Shown: positions 55,063 to 63,449 of the stretch, one piece after another | Numbering within the stretch: position 1 is the stretch's first letter | Layout of the letters: every line of letters begins with the position of its first letter | Source of the DNA: Flavobacterium eburneipallidum | GTDB taxonomy: Bacteria; Bacteroidota; Bacteroidia; Flavobacteriales; Flavobacteriaceae | NCBI RefSeq assembly: GCF_027111355.2 | Contig: NZ_CP114291.2 | Location: 1,612,001-1,676,000, forward strand | DNA length: 64,000 bases | Direction: 5' to 3' | Notes under the pieces: generated by a model | The model's database searches: none | The model's input: the letters and a program-made list of their open reading frames with translations, nothing else | What the model was told of the DNA's origin: nothing | Program-made: the position numbers and the translations under genes

Positions 55063-56478
55063 CTAAAATTTGTTTTCTACTTCGGCAGCTTCTAGCATTA
55101 GATAATGTAAATCGGTATTTTTGATAAATGGTTTTAGCAAATGACTTCCTGTTCCAAACATGGCTAATTCCGTATAATCAGCAGAGTGATCCATGCTAAT
55201 CCAACCCACTGAATTGTATTGTTTTTGAATTTCAGCTAATTTTTTGAAAGGCAAATGTTTAGGATTATACAGTCCATCTTCCATCTTGATGTTTGAATAA
55301 AAGCTTAAAATGTCTTTTGCTTCCTCATCTTTTAAAACATAATTATTGGCATATTCTACACGTTCTATAACTTGAGCAACAGAAGTTTCTTTGCCTATAC
55401 CATTTAGAATCCAATCGTTGGTTTGTTTGTATTTTTGAATGGAATCAAAATTGACATTGGTTTCTTTGCCATAAATAATACCCGGATTAGCATTACCGTG
55501 ATCTGTGGTAATAATGACTAAAGTGTTTTTGTCTTTTTCAGCAAAATCAATAGCGACTTTCACGGCTTCGTCATGAGCGACTTGATCGTATAGTAATCCT
55601 GCAATGTCATTGCCATGAGCCGCCCAATCCACTTTTCCAGCTTCAACTTGCAATACAAAGCCTTTTGGATGATTTTTCATTTTATCGATAGCTCGTTGAG
55701 TCATTTCTGCCAAAGTTGGAATTTTTTCGGTAAGTTCTTTACTGCTTTCTCTGTCTTTGGAATAAGGAAGACCATCGTCATAAAACACGCCTAAAATAGG
55801 TTTGCTATTATCGGCTGCAAGCATTTCGCTTTTTGTTTTGACTACATGAAATCCTTTTTTTGAAAATTCTTGGTACATATTACGTTTGTCTTTGCGACTT
55901 TCAGCTGCAAAATAATTATTGCCACCACCCATCATGATGTCAAATTTCAAATCAAGGTACATTTCGGCGATAGACTCTTGACTGTTTCTACTCTTGGATG
56001 CAATACAAAAACCAGCTGGAGTTGCATGAGTTATAGGTACTGTAGTTACACAACCAGCCATTTTTCCAGCTTTTTTGAATTTTTGCCAAATCGGTAAATA
56101 TTCTTCACCATTCACTCCAACATTTAACGCTCCATTATTCACGCGAAATCCACTTCCCCAAGACGAACTGGCGGCAGCAGAATCGGTAACGATTGACGAT
56201 GCCGAAGCCATATCCATCAAAGCTCTAGTAACACGATTGTCTTTATACAATTGTATCCAGTTACTACCTTTTCCTGTTTTACGATTCAAATATATGTCAG
56301 CCATGTTGAGTGTTCCAATGCTCATTCCATCACTAACTATTACAATGATATTTTTTGCTTTGCTATTTTTTTTTATGGAATCTAAATCCAAACTTTTTGC
56401 AGTACCTTCAAAAGGATTTAGTAGTGAGGCACCGAGTGTAAAAAGTGATCCGTTTCTTAAGAATTTTCTTCTTTCCAT
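55063..56478 (-). CDS. Alkaline phosphatase (PhoA family) with twin-arginine signal
   Basis: A 471-residue metallophosphatase. The N-terminus MERRKFLRNGSLFTLGASLL has an RRKFLR twin-arginine-like motif, suggesting Tat export. Active-site motifs are IVIVSDGMSIG with metal ligand Asp 50, and SSIVTDSAAASSSWGSG with the phosphorylated Ser 100. THATPAGF, VEAGKVDWAAHGND, IITTDHGN and SMDHSADYTELAMFG supply further Zn/Mg ligands. It should release phosphate from monoesters in the periplasm. A -7-like element lies 31 bp upstream. With the PhoX-like gene it forms a small phosphatase cluster. Confidence 0.93.
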   Translation of the reverse strand: MERRKFLRNGSLFTLGASLLNPFEGTAKSLDLDSIKKNSKAKNIIVIVSDGMSIGTLNMADIYLNRKTGKGSNWIQLYKDNRVTRALMDMASASSIVTDSAAASSSWGSGFRVNNGALNVGVNGEEYLPIWQKFKKAGKMAGCVTTVPITHATPAGFCIASKSRNSQESIAEMYLDLKFDIMMGGGNNYFAAESRKDKRNMYQEFSKKGFHVVKTKSEMLAADNSKPILGVFYDDGLPYSKDRESSKELTEKIPTLAEMTQRAIDKMKNHPKGFVLQVEAGKVDWAAHGNDIAGLLYDQVAHDEAVKVAIDFAEKDKNTLVIITTDHGNANPGIIYGKETNVNFDSIQKYKQTNDWILNGIGKETSVAQVIERVEYANNYVLKDEEAKDILSFYSNIKMEDGLYNPKHLPFKKLAEIQKQYNSVGWISMDHSADYTELAMFGTGSHLLKPFIKNTDLHYLMLEAAEVENKF

Positions 56479-56509
56479 ATTTTGTGTTTTTACGGTATTG
56501 ATATTTCTT

Positions 56510-56517
56510 CAAAAGTA
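56510..56517 (-). promoter_or_regulatory. -7 promoter element of the alkaline phosphatase gene
   Basis: TACTTTTG on the minus strand matches TAnnTTTG. The rest of the gap 56518-56836 is very AT-rich with no recognised feature. Confidence 0.5.
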
Positions 56518-56836
56518 TGAAAACTTATGTGTTTAGAATGTTAACTAAAAGTAATTTATTTAATAAAGGTCATAATAGAAAAGCTAGTAGGGTCGCTTTA
56601 ATGACTCAATAATTTTAATTAGTTAGATGAGAGTCTAGTAATTAAAAATCAATATTATTGGTTTTTTAAAAAGATCTGAATGATAATCCTAATTTGTTTA
56701 GTCAATTAATTGTTTAAAATATTTTTTTTATAGTTAATTTATATATAGTACTTTAGTGAAATGGTAACAAGAAAAATACTGTTTATTTTAAATAGTTTTT
56801 CAAGTAAACTAAATTGTCAAATTTATAAATTGAGGT

Positions 56837-57376
56837 ATGTTTACAGTAAAAGTTTCTGAAGCAATTATAGCACATTGTATCAACCAAATTGAGCATTACA
56901 ATTTTGGTCAAAGATGTACCGCAAATGGAAACAAAGACCAACAACTAACGGGTATTATTGGTCAAACTGTAGTAATGGATTTGTTCGGTTTTAATTATAT
57001 CAACGGTGCTGAAGGTTTTGATGATGGAATTGATTTTATTTTCAATTCTAAAAAAATAGATGTCAAAACCATGGGAAGAACAACCGACGTTCGATTGACT
57101 TACACCAATAATTTTTTGAAATTACAAGATTATTTGCAAACCGAAATTTATATTTTTTGTAGTTATAATAAAATAAAAAAAGAAGTTACCGTTTGCGGTT
57201 GGATTGCAAAAGAAGACTTCGTTTCCAAAAGAAAATATTTTCCCAAAGGCAGCATTCGCATTCGATCGGATGGAACTAATTTTCCCACTTTTAGTGATTT
57301 GTATGAAATAGATAATATCGATCTGAATCCTGTTACCAGTATTGACGATTTGAAAAATCAATTGAATTTCTTGTAG
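56837..57376 (+). CDS. Protein with a PD-(D/E)XK nuclease-like core, function unknown
   Basis: A 179-residue cytoplasmic protein. The segment TGIIGQTVVMDLFGF, then GFDDGIDFIFNSKKIDVKTMGR (about residues 38-81), fits the PD-(D/E)XK pattern: Asp 66, eight residues, then Asp 75-Val-Lys 77. A Gln occupies the place often held by Glu in the first helix (IIGQ). The C-terminal part (EIYIFCSYN, VTVCGWIAKEDFVSKRKYFPKG) looks like the end of a nuclease fold followed by a small extension. It is a lone gene between phoA (divergent) and an M28 peptidase (convergent). Phage or mobile-element origin is possible. The exact family was not recognised. Confidence 0.65.
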   Translation: MFTVKVSEAIIAHCINQIEHYNFGQRCTANGNKDQQLTGIIGQTVVMDLFGFNYINGAEGFDDGIDFIFNSKKIDVKTMGRTTDVRLTYTNNFLKLQDYLQTEIYIFCSYNKIKKEVTVCGWIAKEDFVSKRKYFPKGSIRIRSDGTNFPTFSDLYEIDNIDLNPVTSIDDLKNQLNFL

Positions 57377-57381
57377 TTGTT

Positions 57382-58395
57382 TTAATTTTTATCAACCACA
57401 GGACGGTTTTCTCTATTGGCTAATTCCCAAACAATAGCAAAAGCTAGTTGCGTTCTTTTCGTTAACGCATCAAATTCAATTTTATCCATATCGTCTGTAG
57501 TTTTATGATAATCAGCATGAACTCCTGTAAAAAGAAAAACGGATGGTATTCCATTTTTGGCAAAATTGTAATGATCGGAGCGATAGTAAAATCGGTTAGG
57601 ATCAGTTTTGTTATTGTATCTGTAGTCTAAAAATAGGTTCACATACTTTTTGTTGGCGACTTCGCAACTGTTGTGTAAATCTGTCGAAAGAAAATCAGAA
57701 CCGATAATATAGGTATAATTACTAGAATCGTTATGCAATTCGTCGTGGCGACCAATCATATCAATATTCACATTAGCAACAGTATTGGTTAATGGAAATA
57801 ATGGATTTTCAGTATAATAACTGGAACCAAAAAGGCCGTGTTCTTCGGCAGTAACATGAAGAAATAAAATAGAACGTTTTGGCTTGTAGCCTTCTTTTTT
57901 TGCTTTTGCAAAAGCTTGAGCAATTTCTAACAGGGCTACAGTTCCCGATCCATCATCATCAGCACCATTATATATTTCGCCGTTTTTTACCCCTACATGA
58001 TCGTAATGAGCCGAAATTACAATGACTTCATTGGGTTTTTCAGAACCTTCGATATAAGCCCAAATATTTTCAGAATCAGGCAAATTGCGATTACTGTCTG
58101 TATTCAAGAAAGCTGCAGGAACTTTTTGGTAATAATCTGTTGCTCCTTTTGGAAAAGAAATAGCATTAGATTGATATTGATTAATTAAATATTTACCCGC
58201 CTTTTTTTGCCCTGCAGAACCTGTTTCTCGACCTTCCATTTCATCCGATGCTACAATAGTGAGGTGTGTTTTTAAATCAGCAGCAGTAATAGTTTTGAGG
58301 TATTTGGTAGCATCTATTGCGCTGTCTTTTGGCATTTGGCTAGAACAACTCCACAAGAGTACCACAAGAAAACCTATAAGTGTTATTTTTTTCAT
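57382..58395 (-). CDS. M28 family zinc peptidase, lipoprotein
   Basis: A 337-residue predicted lipoprotein (MKKITLIGFLVVLLWSCSSQ lipobox). The M28 dinuclear zinc centre is seen as VISAHYDHVGV (His ligand), YNGADDDGSGTVALLE (bridging Asp), HVTAEEHGLFGS (catalytic Glu and Glu ligand), VNIDMIGRHD and a late YHKTTDDMDKI His ligand. It probably acts as an aminopeptidase in the periplasm or at the outer membrane. It converges with the PD-(D/E)XK gene with only 5 bp between stops. Its upstream region is interrupted by the MITE-like element at 58437-58675. Confidence 0.92.
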   Translation of the reverse strand: MKKITLIGFLVVLLWSCSSQMPKDSAIDATKYLKTITAADLKTHLTIVASDEMEGRETGSAGQKKAGKYLINQYQSNAISFPKGATDYYQKVPAAFLNTDSNRNLPDSENIWAYIEGSEKPNEVIVISAHYDHVGVKNGEIYNGADDDGSGTVALLEIAQAFAKAKKEGYKPKRSILFLHVTAEEHGLFGSSYYTENPLFPLTNTVANVNIDMIGRHDELHNDSSNYTYIIGSDFLSTDLHNSCEVANKKYVNLFLDYRYNNKTDPNRFYYRSDHYNFAKNGIPSVFLFTGVHADYHKTTDDMDKIEFDALTKRTQLAFAIVWELANRENRPVVDKN

Positions 58396-58428
58396 TTTTC
58401 AGAATGTATAAATGTTATTACTACAAAT

Positions 58429-58436
58429 TGAGTTTT
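58429..58436. repeat. 8-bp target site duplication TGAGTTTT, left
   Basis: The same octamer directly follows the right terminal repeat at 58676-58683. Confidence 0.75.
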
Positions 58437-58675
58437 ACCCGTTGGGTGTAATTCAAAATTTTTGATTTTTAAACACATAGAAACATAGATTTTGTAAATT
58501 TTGAAAGGCGTTTCACTTTATTAAAGAAAAACATAGCTATGTGAACACAAGACCCGAGCGATAGCGAATAGGCGAAGCAATTGGGCTATAAAACTCTTTT
58601 TTTCTATGATTCTATGTGTTTAAATTTTATATCTTTTTGAAATTCTTTTATTTTTAATAATTACACCCAACGGGT
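58437..58675. mobile_element. 239-bp MITE-like element with perfect 17-bp terminal inverted repeats
   Basis: The ends ACCCGTTGGGTGTAATT (58437-58453) and its exact complement (58659-58675) are flanked by the 8-bp direct repeat TGAGTTTT, the signature of insertion with an 8-bp target duplication. Internally there is a second imperfect inverted repeat (AAACACATAGAAACATAG against CTATGATTCTATGTGTTT, one mismatch in 18) and a palindrome ACATAGCTATGT. There is no coding frame of useful length. The parent transposon is not in the window. It lies between the M28 peptidase and rocD genes, which diverge. Confidence 0.8.
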
Positions 58676-58683
58676 TGAGTTTT
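58676..58683. repeat. 8-bp target site duplication TGAGTTTT, right
   Basis: Copy of the octamer at 58429-58436, directly abutting the right terminal inverted repeat. Confidence 0.75.
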
Positions 58684-58837
58684 ATCTTTTGGTATTATAT
58701 TCAGGAATGATTAAAATTATCCTGCCGAATGCATTCTAAAAGATTAATTCACACAAATATCAGAAATAAAACAAAATAGTTAGTTGTAAATGACCGTTTT
58801 TATGCTAGTTTGTATGAAAAGTAAAGTTGAAAATGAG

Positions 58838-58845
58838 TACTTTTG
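58838..58845 (+). promoter_or_regulatory. -7 promoter element of rocD
   Basis: TACTTTTG matches TAnnTTTG, 31 bp upstream of the rocD ATG. A TTTG at 58809-58812 is somewhat too far (25 bp) for a good -33 element. Confidence 0.45.
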
Positions 58846-58876
58846 AGGTTTAAAATCCATCGAAAAACAATTCCTA

Positions 58877-60127
58877 ATGAAATCAACTCCTCAAACCGTT
58901 TCTTCAAAATCATCAGCAATGATCGCAAAAGAAACTCAATATGGTGCTCACAATTACCATCCTTTGCCAGTGGTTTTAAAAAGAGGAGAAGGAGTCTTTG
59001 TTTGGGATTTGGAAGATAAAAAATATTTCGATTTTCTGTCGGCATATTCAGCTGTGAATCAAGGACATTGTCATCCAAAAATTGTCAATGCAATGATACA
59101 ACAAGCGCAAACACTAACCTTGACTTCTCGTGCTTTTTATAATGACCAATTAGGGAATTTTGAAGAATATGTAACTAATTATTTTGGGTTTGACAAAGTG
59201 TTGCCCATGAATACAGGTGCCGAAGCCGTAGAAACAGCACTTAAATTGTGTAGAAAATGGGCCTATGAAGTAAAAGGAATTCCAGAAAATAAAGCCCAAA
59301 TTATTGTTTGCGAAAATAATTTTCATGGAAGAACCACCACTATCATTTCGTTTTCAAATGACGAAACCGCTCGAAAGAGTTTTGGTCCCTTTACTTCTGG
59401 ATTCATCAAAATTCCATATAACGATATCCAAGCTCTTGAAAATGCTTTACAATCCACGCCCAATATCGCAGGATTTCTTGTTGAACCCATTCAGGGTGAA
59501 GCGGGTGTTTATGTACCTTCTGAGGGTTATTTAGCCAAAGCAAAGGCACTTTGTGAAAAACAAAATGTTTTATTCATTGCCGATGAAGTTCAAACAGGAA
59601 TTGCTCGAACTGGAAAATTATTAGCTGTTCATCACGAGAATGTGCAGCCTGATATTTTGATTTTAGGAAAAGCACTTTCGGGTGGAGTTTATCCTGTTTC
59701 GGCTGTATTAGCGAACAATTCTATCATGAATGTAATCAAGCCAGGACAACACGGTTCTACTTTTGGCGGAAATCCAATTGCTTCCGCCGTTGCTATTGCG
59801 GCTCTCGAAGTAATTAAAGACGAAAAGCTTGCCGAAAATGCCGAACGTTTAGGCGAAATTTTGAGAAAAGGATTGAATGAAATTGCCCAACGAAACTCGT
59901 TAATTGCATTAGTTCGAGGCAAAGGTTTGTTGAATGCTATCGTAGTAGATTGTGATGAAGAATCGGATTTGGCTTGGGATATTTGTATGAAATTCAGCGA
60001 ATACGGGCTATTAGCAAAACCTACTCACGGTAATAAGATTCGTTTTGCTCCACCATTAGTCATCACCGAAACACAAATTCAGGAATGCCTTGTTATCATC
60101 GAAAAAGCTTTGAATAATTTTAGGTAA
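58877..60127 (+). CDS. rocD: Ornithine--oxo-acid aminotransferase
   Basis: A 416-residue class III PLP aminotransferase. It should convert ornithine and 2-oxoglutarate to glutamate semialdehyde and glutamate, linking arginine and proline metabolism. Motifs are [41 protein letters not shown] (phosphate binding), [44 protein letters not shown] (PLP nitrogen Asp) and [15 protein letters not shown] with the Schiff-base Lys. The [13 protein letters not shown] stretch is specific to ornithine aminotransferase rather than acetylornithine aminotransferase. It is a monocistronic-looking gene downstream of the MITE-like element. Confidence 0.95.
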   Translation: MKSTPQTVSSKSSAMIAKETQYGAHNYHPLPVVLKRGEGVFVWDLEDKKYFDFLSAYSAVNQGHCHPKIVNAMIQQAQTLTLTSRAFYNDQLGNFEEYVTNYFGFDKVLPMNTGAEAVETALKLCRKWAYEVKGIPENKAQIIVCENNFHGRTTTIISFSNDETARKSFGPFTSGFIKIPYNDIQALENALQSTPNIAGFLVEPIQGEAGVYVPSEGYLAKAKALCEKQNVLFIADEVQTGIARTGKLLAVHHENVQPDILILGKALSGGVYPVSAVLANNSIMNVIKPGQHGSTFGGNPIASAVAIAALEVIKDEKLAENAERLGEILRKGLNEIAQRNSLIALVRGKGLLNAIVVDCDEESDLAWDICMKFSEYGLLAKPTHGNKIRFAPPLVITETQIQECLVIIEKALNNFR

Positions 60128-60202
60128 TTTTTAATTATTTTAAGAAATTTTCAATAGAATTATTACAATCAATTATATTTCCGAAACTCATTTTTAAATC
60201 GC

Positions 60203-60682
60203 CTATAATTTAATAACTGACCATTCTTTTAATTTTGTGCCAAATGATTTTCCAGCATTAGCAGGACTTGTAGAGGGTAAAGTTGTCAAATGATATTCTT
60301 TTTCTGGTTGAATGTACTTTTTGAAATAAGCAGCTGCTTTTTGACCGTTGAAAAAAATGGAGTGGATATTGGGATGATCTTTCAAAAACAAATTGATGGC
60401 ATTGGGCACTTCTTGTTCAATGGCGCTATCCAAACTTCCTTCTCTTATACAGGCTTCTAGCACATCCCAAACGGCAATTCCATTTTCTAATAAGATGTTT
60501 TTCCTTTTCTCATAATCAGTAGTAAAAGGAGTTTCAAAAAGGGTAAAGATAATTTTCCAAAAAGCATTTCTAGGATGTCCGTAGTACTGACTTAATAACA
60601 AAGATTGCACTCCAGGCATAGTTCCCAGAATTAAGATTTTGGAATTAGGACTCGAAATAGGAGGAAAAGAATATTTTATCAT
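60203..60682 (-). CDS. DNA-deoxyinosine glycosylase (UDG superfamily)
   Basis: A 159-residue protein of the uracil-DNA glycosylase superfamily. Motif 1 is ILGTMPGVQSLLLSQYYGHPRNAFWKI, which fits the hypoxanthine-DNA glycosylase group (family 6-like). GIAVWDVLEACIREGSLDS follows, and the C-terminal motif is LPSTSPANAGKSF. It should excise hypoxanthine arising from adenine deamination. It is convergent with rocD and divergent from mtnN. Confidence 0.88.
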   Translation of the reverse strand: MIKYSFPPISSPNSKILILGTMPGVQSLLLSQYYGHPRNAFWKIIFTLFETPFTTDYEKRKNILLENGIAVWDVLEACIREGSLDSAIEQEVPNAINLFLKDHPNIHSIFFNGQKAAAYFKKYIQPEKEYHLTTLPSTSPANAGKSFGTKLKEWSVIKL

Positions 60683-60704
60683 GAAGTAGGTTGTAATTGT
60701 GTTT

Positions 60705-60712
60705 CAAATATA
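60705..60712 (-). promoter_or_regulatory. -7 promoter element of the deoxyinosine glycosylase gene
   Basis: TATATTTG on the minus strand matches TAnnTTTG, 22 bp upstream of ATG 60682. Confidence 0.45.
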
Positions 60713-60803
60713 GTCATAAATTTTGTCGCAATTTTTAAGCTTTGACAAATAGGTTTAGTATTAAAATGCTTATATTTACTCTAATCGCAATCAAGTGACT
60801 TAA

Positions 60804-61568
60804 ATGAAAAAAAGGATTATCGGAATAATGGGGGCAATGCCCGAAGAGATTGAAGGGGTTGTTAGTTTATTAAATAACTGTACTTCCTCATCTATGGGTA
60901 AACGCACTTATTTTAGCGGACAAATTAATGGTATTGATACAGTGGTAGTGTTTTCGAGATGGGGAAAAGTGGCTGCTGCGACAACTGTTACTACTCTTAT
61001 TCATGAATTTAAAATAACAGAATTATGGTTTACTGGAGTGGCAGGAGCGATAGATCCAGATTTAAAAATTGGCGATGTGGTTGTTGGCAAACGACTGATT
61101 CAGCATGATATGGATGCTCGACCTTTGATGAATCAACACGAAATTCCTTTGTTGAATAAAACGTATTTTGAAAGTGATGCTAGTTTGTTGGATATGGCTT
61201 CTAAATCAGTGGCTACTATTTTTAAAAACAGTAGTTTAAATTCGGCTATCGATGCTGAAGATTTGAATCGTTTTTCTATTACAAAACCTCAATTATTTAT
61301 TGGAGACATAGCTAGTGGAGATCAATTTTTTTCTAGTAACGAACAAAAACAAAATCTTAATAACCAATTGCCCGATGTATTGTGTGTAGAAATGGAAGGA
61401 GCTGCTGTTGCTCAAGTTTGTTATGAGTATGCAATTCCGTTTTGCATTATAAGAACGATTTCCGATGCGGCGGATGCTAATTCACACCTTGATTTTCCTT
61501 CTTTTGTAAAAAAAATTGCCAGTAAATATGCCACCGAAATAATAAAAGATATTTATTCACAGTTCTAA
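60804..61568 (+). CDS. mtnN: 5'-methylthioadenosine/S-adenosylhomocysteine nucleosidase
   Basis: A 254-residue nucleosidase that cleaves adenine from methylthioadenosine and S-adenosylhomocysteine. Motifs are IIGIMGAMPEEIEGVVSLL with a catalytic Glu, LWFTGVAGAIDPDLKIGDVVVG, IASGDQFFSS, VLCVEMEGAAVAQVCYEY (ribose-binding Met-Glu) and IRTISDAADANS with the catalytic Asp. The length is slightly above E. coli MtnN (232). The gene for pterin dehydratase follows after 13 bp, suggesting one transcript. Confidence 0.94.
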   Translation: MKKRIIGIMGAMPEEIEGVVSLLNNCTSSSMGKRTYFSGQINGIDTVVVFSRWGKVAAATTVTTLIHEFKITELWFTGVAGAIDPDLKIGDVVVGKRLIQHDMDARPLMNQHEIPLLNKTYFESDASLLDMASKSVATIFKNSSLNSAIDAEDLNRFSITKPQLFIGDIASGDQFFSSNEQKQNLNNQLPDVLCVEMEGAAVAQVCYEYAIPFCIIRTISDAADANSHLDFPSFVKKIASKYATEIIKDIYSQF

Positions 61569-61581
61569 TCTAAAAAAGAAA

Positions 61582-61878
61582 ATGAAAAAGCTAAACACAG
61601 CAGAAATTCAAGCAGGTTTACAACAAATTGATTCGAAATGGGAAATTAAAGAGAACTGTATTCATCGAGAAATAGTATTCAAAAATTTTGTTGAAGCTTT
61701 TTCGTTTATGACTTCAGTGGCAATGCTAGCAGAAAAAGACAATCATCATCCCAATTGGAAAAATACCTATAACAAAGTTACGATTGCACTCAACACGCAC
61801 GATGCTGACGGAATAACCCACAAAGATTTCGATTTGGCAAAAGAAATTGATACGATTTTGAGTAATATTGTTTTATAA
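61582..61878 (+). CDS. 4a-hydroxytetrahydrobiopterin dehydratase (pterin-4-alpha-carbinolamine dehydratase)
   Basis: A 98-residue protein of usual PCD/DCoH length. The family signature EKDNHHPNWKNTYNKVTIAL provides the active-site histidines, and the second half has the expected THDADGITHKDFDLA segment. It regenerates the pterin cofactor used by aromatic amino acid hydroxylases. It is 13 bp downstream of mtnN. No phenylalanine hydroxylase gene is in the window. Confidence 0.93.
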   Translation: MKKLNTAEIQAGLQQIDSKWEIKENCIHREIVFKNFVEAFSFMTSVAMLAEKDNHHPNWKNTYNKVTIALNTHDADGITHKDFDLAKEIDTILSNIVL

Positions 61879-61934
61879 ACAATATTTTTTGAGTCTATTT
61901 ATCTAATACATTTAATAATTTAAAAATTACCACT

Positions 61935-62405
61935 ATGAAAAAATTATGTATGGCTTGTTTATTTTTGATTTCTATTGGATTTGTAAGTTGTAAAAACGAA
62001 GAAAAACAAAAACCAAAAGAAGCAATTGAAAAACCAATAAGTGTAAGCTGTTATGAAGCCATTTATGAAAACGACACCATCAATTTAACAGTTAATCTTT
62101 TAAAAGACGGAAAAGCATCAGGAAATATGGTCATGAAAATGGCTGATATGCCTGAAAAAATTGGAGAAATCAAAGGAGAATTTCGTGGTGACACCTTATT
62201 TGCTGATTATTCTTTTATTGAAGCCAACAATGACAAAAAGCAATTCAAAAATCCAATTGCGGTTTTAAAAAGAGACAGTCTTTTTATTCTGGGTAACGGA
62301 AAAATTGAAACTTATTTGGGAGCTTCTTATTTTGCAAAAGGAGTTCCAATCGATTTTGATAATGTGAAATACCAATTCAAAACGGTGGATTGTACTGCTA
62401 AATAA
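61935..62405 (+). CDS. Small lipoprotein of unknown function
   Basis: A 156-residue predicted lipoprotein (MKKLCMACLFLISIGFVSCKN with the acylated Cys near residue 19). The mature part has a Lys/Glu-rich linker (EEKQKPKEAIEKP) and a beta-rich domain, CYEAIYENDTINLTVNLLKDG, then SGNMVMKMADMPEKIGEIKGEF. Such proteins are widespread in flavobacteria without known function. It is 56 bp downstream of the pterin dehydratase gene, on the same strand, and ends before a strong terminator. Confidence 0.75.
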   Translation: MKKLCMACLFLISIGFVSCKNEEKQKPKEAIEKPISVSCYEAIYENDTINLTVNLLKDGKASGNMVMKMADMPEKIGEIKGEFRGDTLFADYSFIEANNDKKQFKNPIAVLKRDSLFILGNGKIETYLGASYFAKGVPIDFDNVKYQFKTVDCTAK

Positions 62406-62424
62406 AACAATCGATTTATATTTT

Positions 62425-62460
62425 AAACCCAACAAGTTTCTAAAATTTGTTGGGTTTTTA
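62425..62460. terminator. Bidirectional terminator
   Basis: An 11-bp stem AAACCCAACAA / TTGTTGGGTTT around an 11-base loop, with T-rich flanks on both strands, between the convergent lipoprotein and alkB genes. Confidence 0.85.
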
Positions 62461-62468
62461 ATTTTAAA

Positions 62469-63080
62469 CTAAACAGTAATAATAGTTCTAAAAGTCAAAT
62501 TTATTCTAGGTTTGTTGATTAATTTTGTTGGCGGAAGCCGGTGTAACCAATGGGTTTGTGTAGTGTCTTTCATTACTAATAAACTACCGTGTTCTAAAAG
62601 AATCGAAACGGTTTCTTTGGTTTCTTTATGTTTGAAAGCAAATTTGCGTTCTGCTCCAAAACTCATCGAACCGATGGCTCCATTTTTCTTCAAATCTTTT
62701 TCGGCATCGCTGTGCCAAGCCATTCCTTCATCGCCAGTGTGGTATAAGTTCAGTAAACAGGAATTGAATGTTTCGCCTGAATTGGCTTCGGCAAGAGATT
62801 TTAATTCTAATAATTCGGTTGTCCATGGCAATGCCCGTTTGCTAATATTGGAATAAGTATATTCAAAATCGGTGTCGCCATACCAAGCTACTTTTCGTTT
62901 GGTTACAATCAGTTTGCCAAAGATAATGGCTTGGTCGTTTTTCCATTCAATGGTATTCATCAAAGCGTCAAAATAATGATTGGCTTGCTGGTCAGTCAAT
63001 AATTTACCGTAATAATTTACGGTACCATCTTTAGGTAAAATGTTTTTGGAACGGTCTGTTTCACTGCTGAATAAATCCAT
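62469..63080 (-). CDS. AlkB-family 2-oxoglutarate/Fe(II)-dependent DNA repair dioxygenase
   Basis: A 203-residue protein close to E. coli AlkB length. The iron-binding triad is His and Asp in GMAWHSDAEKDL and the distal His in TTQTHWLHRLP. 2-Oxoglutarate-binding arginines lie in PRINLTFRTI. NSCLLNLYHTGDEGMAWHSD and IGSMSFGAERKFAFKHK are typical of the AlkB homologue 2/3 type. It should reverse methylation damage on DNA or RNA by oxidative demethylation. It is a single gene convergent with the lipoprotein gene. Confidence 0.93.
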   Translation of the reverse strand: MDLFSSETDRSKNILPKDGTVNYYGKLLTDQQANHYFDALMNTIEWKNDQAIIFGKLIVTKRKVAWYGDTDFEYTYSNISKRALPWTTELLELKSLAEANSGETFNSCLLNLYHTGDEGMAWHSDAEKDLKKNGAIGSMSFGAERKFAFKHKETKETVSILLEHGSLLVMKDTTQTHWLHRLPPTKLINKPRINLTFRTIITV

Positions 63081-63449
63081 TTTTAGTTTCCTTTTTTTAC
63101 TAAAAAACCGTTTTCTACACTTTCATTAATTAAGTTTTCGGCATAATTAATTTGACCAAAAAAACTAATGACACAAATAGTTCCAAAGCTCTATTTAATA
63201 TCTTCTCCAATAGCTTTTCTGCCAAAAATAATTTGAAAGAATAAAGGAAGCATAATTAAAATTAGGTGCATTTATTATTAGTTTGTTAATGATTTTAGTC
63301 TGTTTGATTTTGGTTCAACGTCCCGCCACTACAGCGGGTTTGGGACTAAATTAAGCCTTATTTTCGGATTTGCCAAATCATCGCAGATGCAAGACGAACT
63401 TTCCATTAAGCCTAAACCCCAATGTCTATAATATCTTAGCTGAAGCTTT
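63081..63449. other. Intergenic region with a GC-rich hairpin
   Basis: No gene was recognised in these 369 bp. At 63320-63346 the words GTCCCGC, GCGGG and GGGAC allow alternative short stems, and the segment 63310-63420 is visibly richer in G and C than its surroundings. It might be a degenerate mobile or repeat sequence; an integron attC site was considered but not supported. Confidence 0.4.

Noticed and set aside
58877..59078. Minus-strand open frame overlapping the rocD start
   Set aside because: It runs antisense through conserved rocD codons and has no domain or promoter support.
63310..63420. Integron attC recombination site
   Set aside because: A GTTCAAC core-like heptamer is present, but I could not find the complementary GTTRRRY partner or the expected inner boxes.
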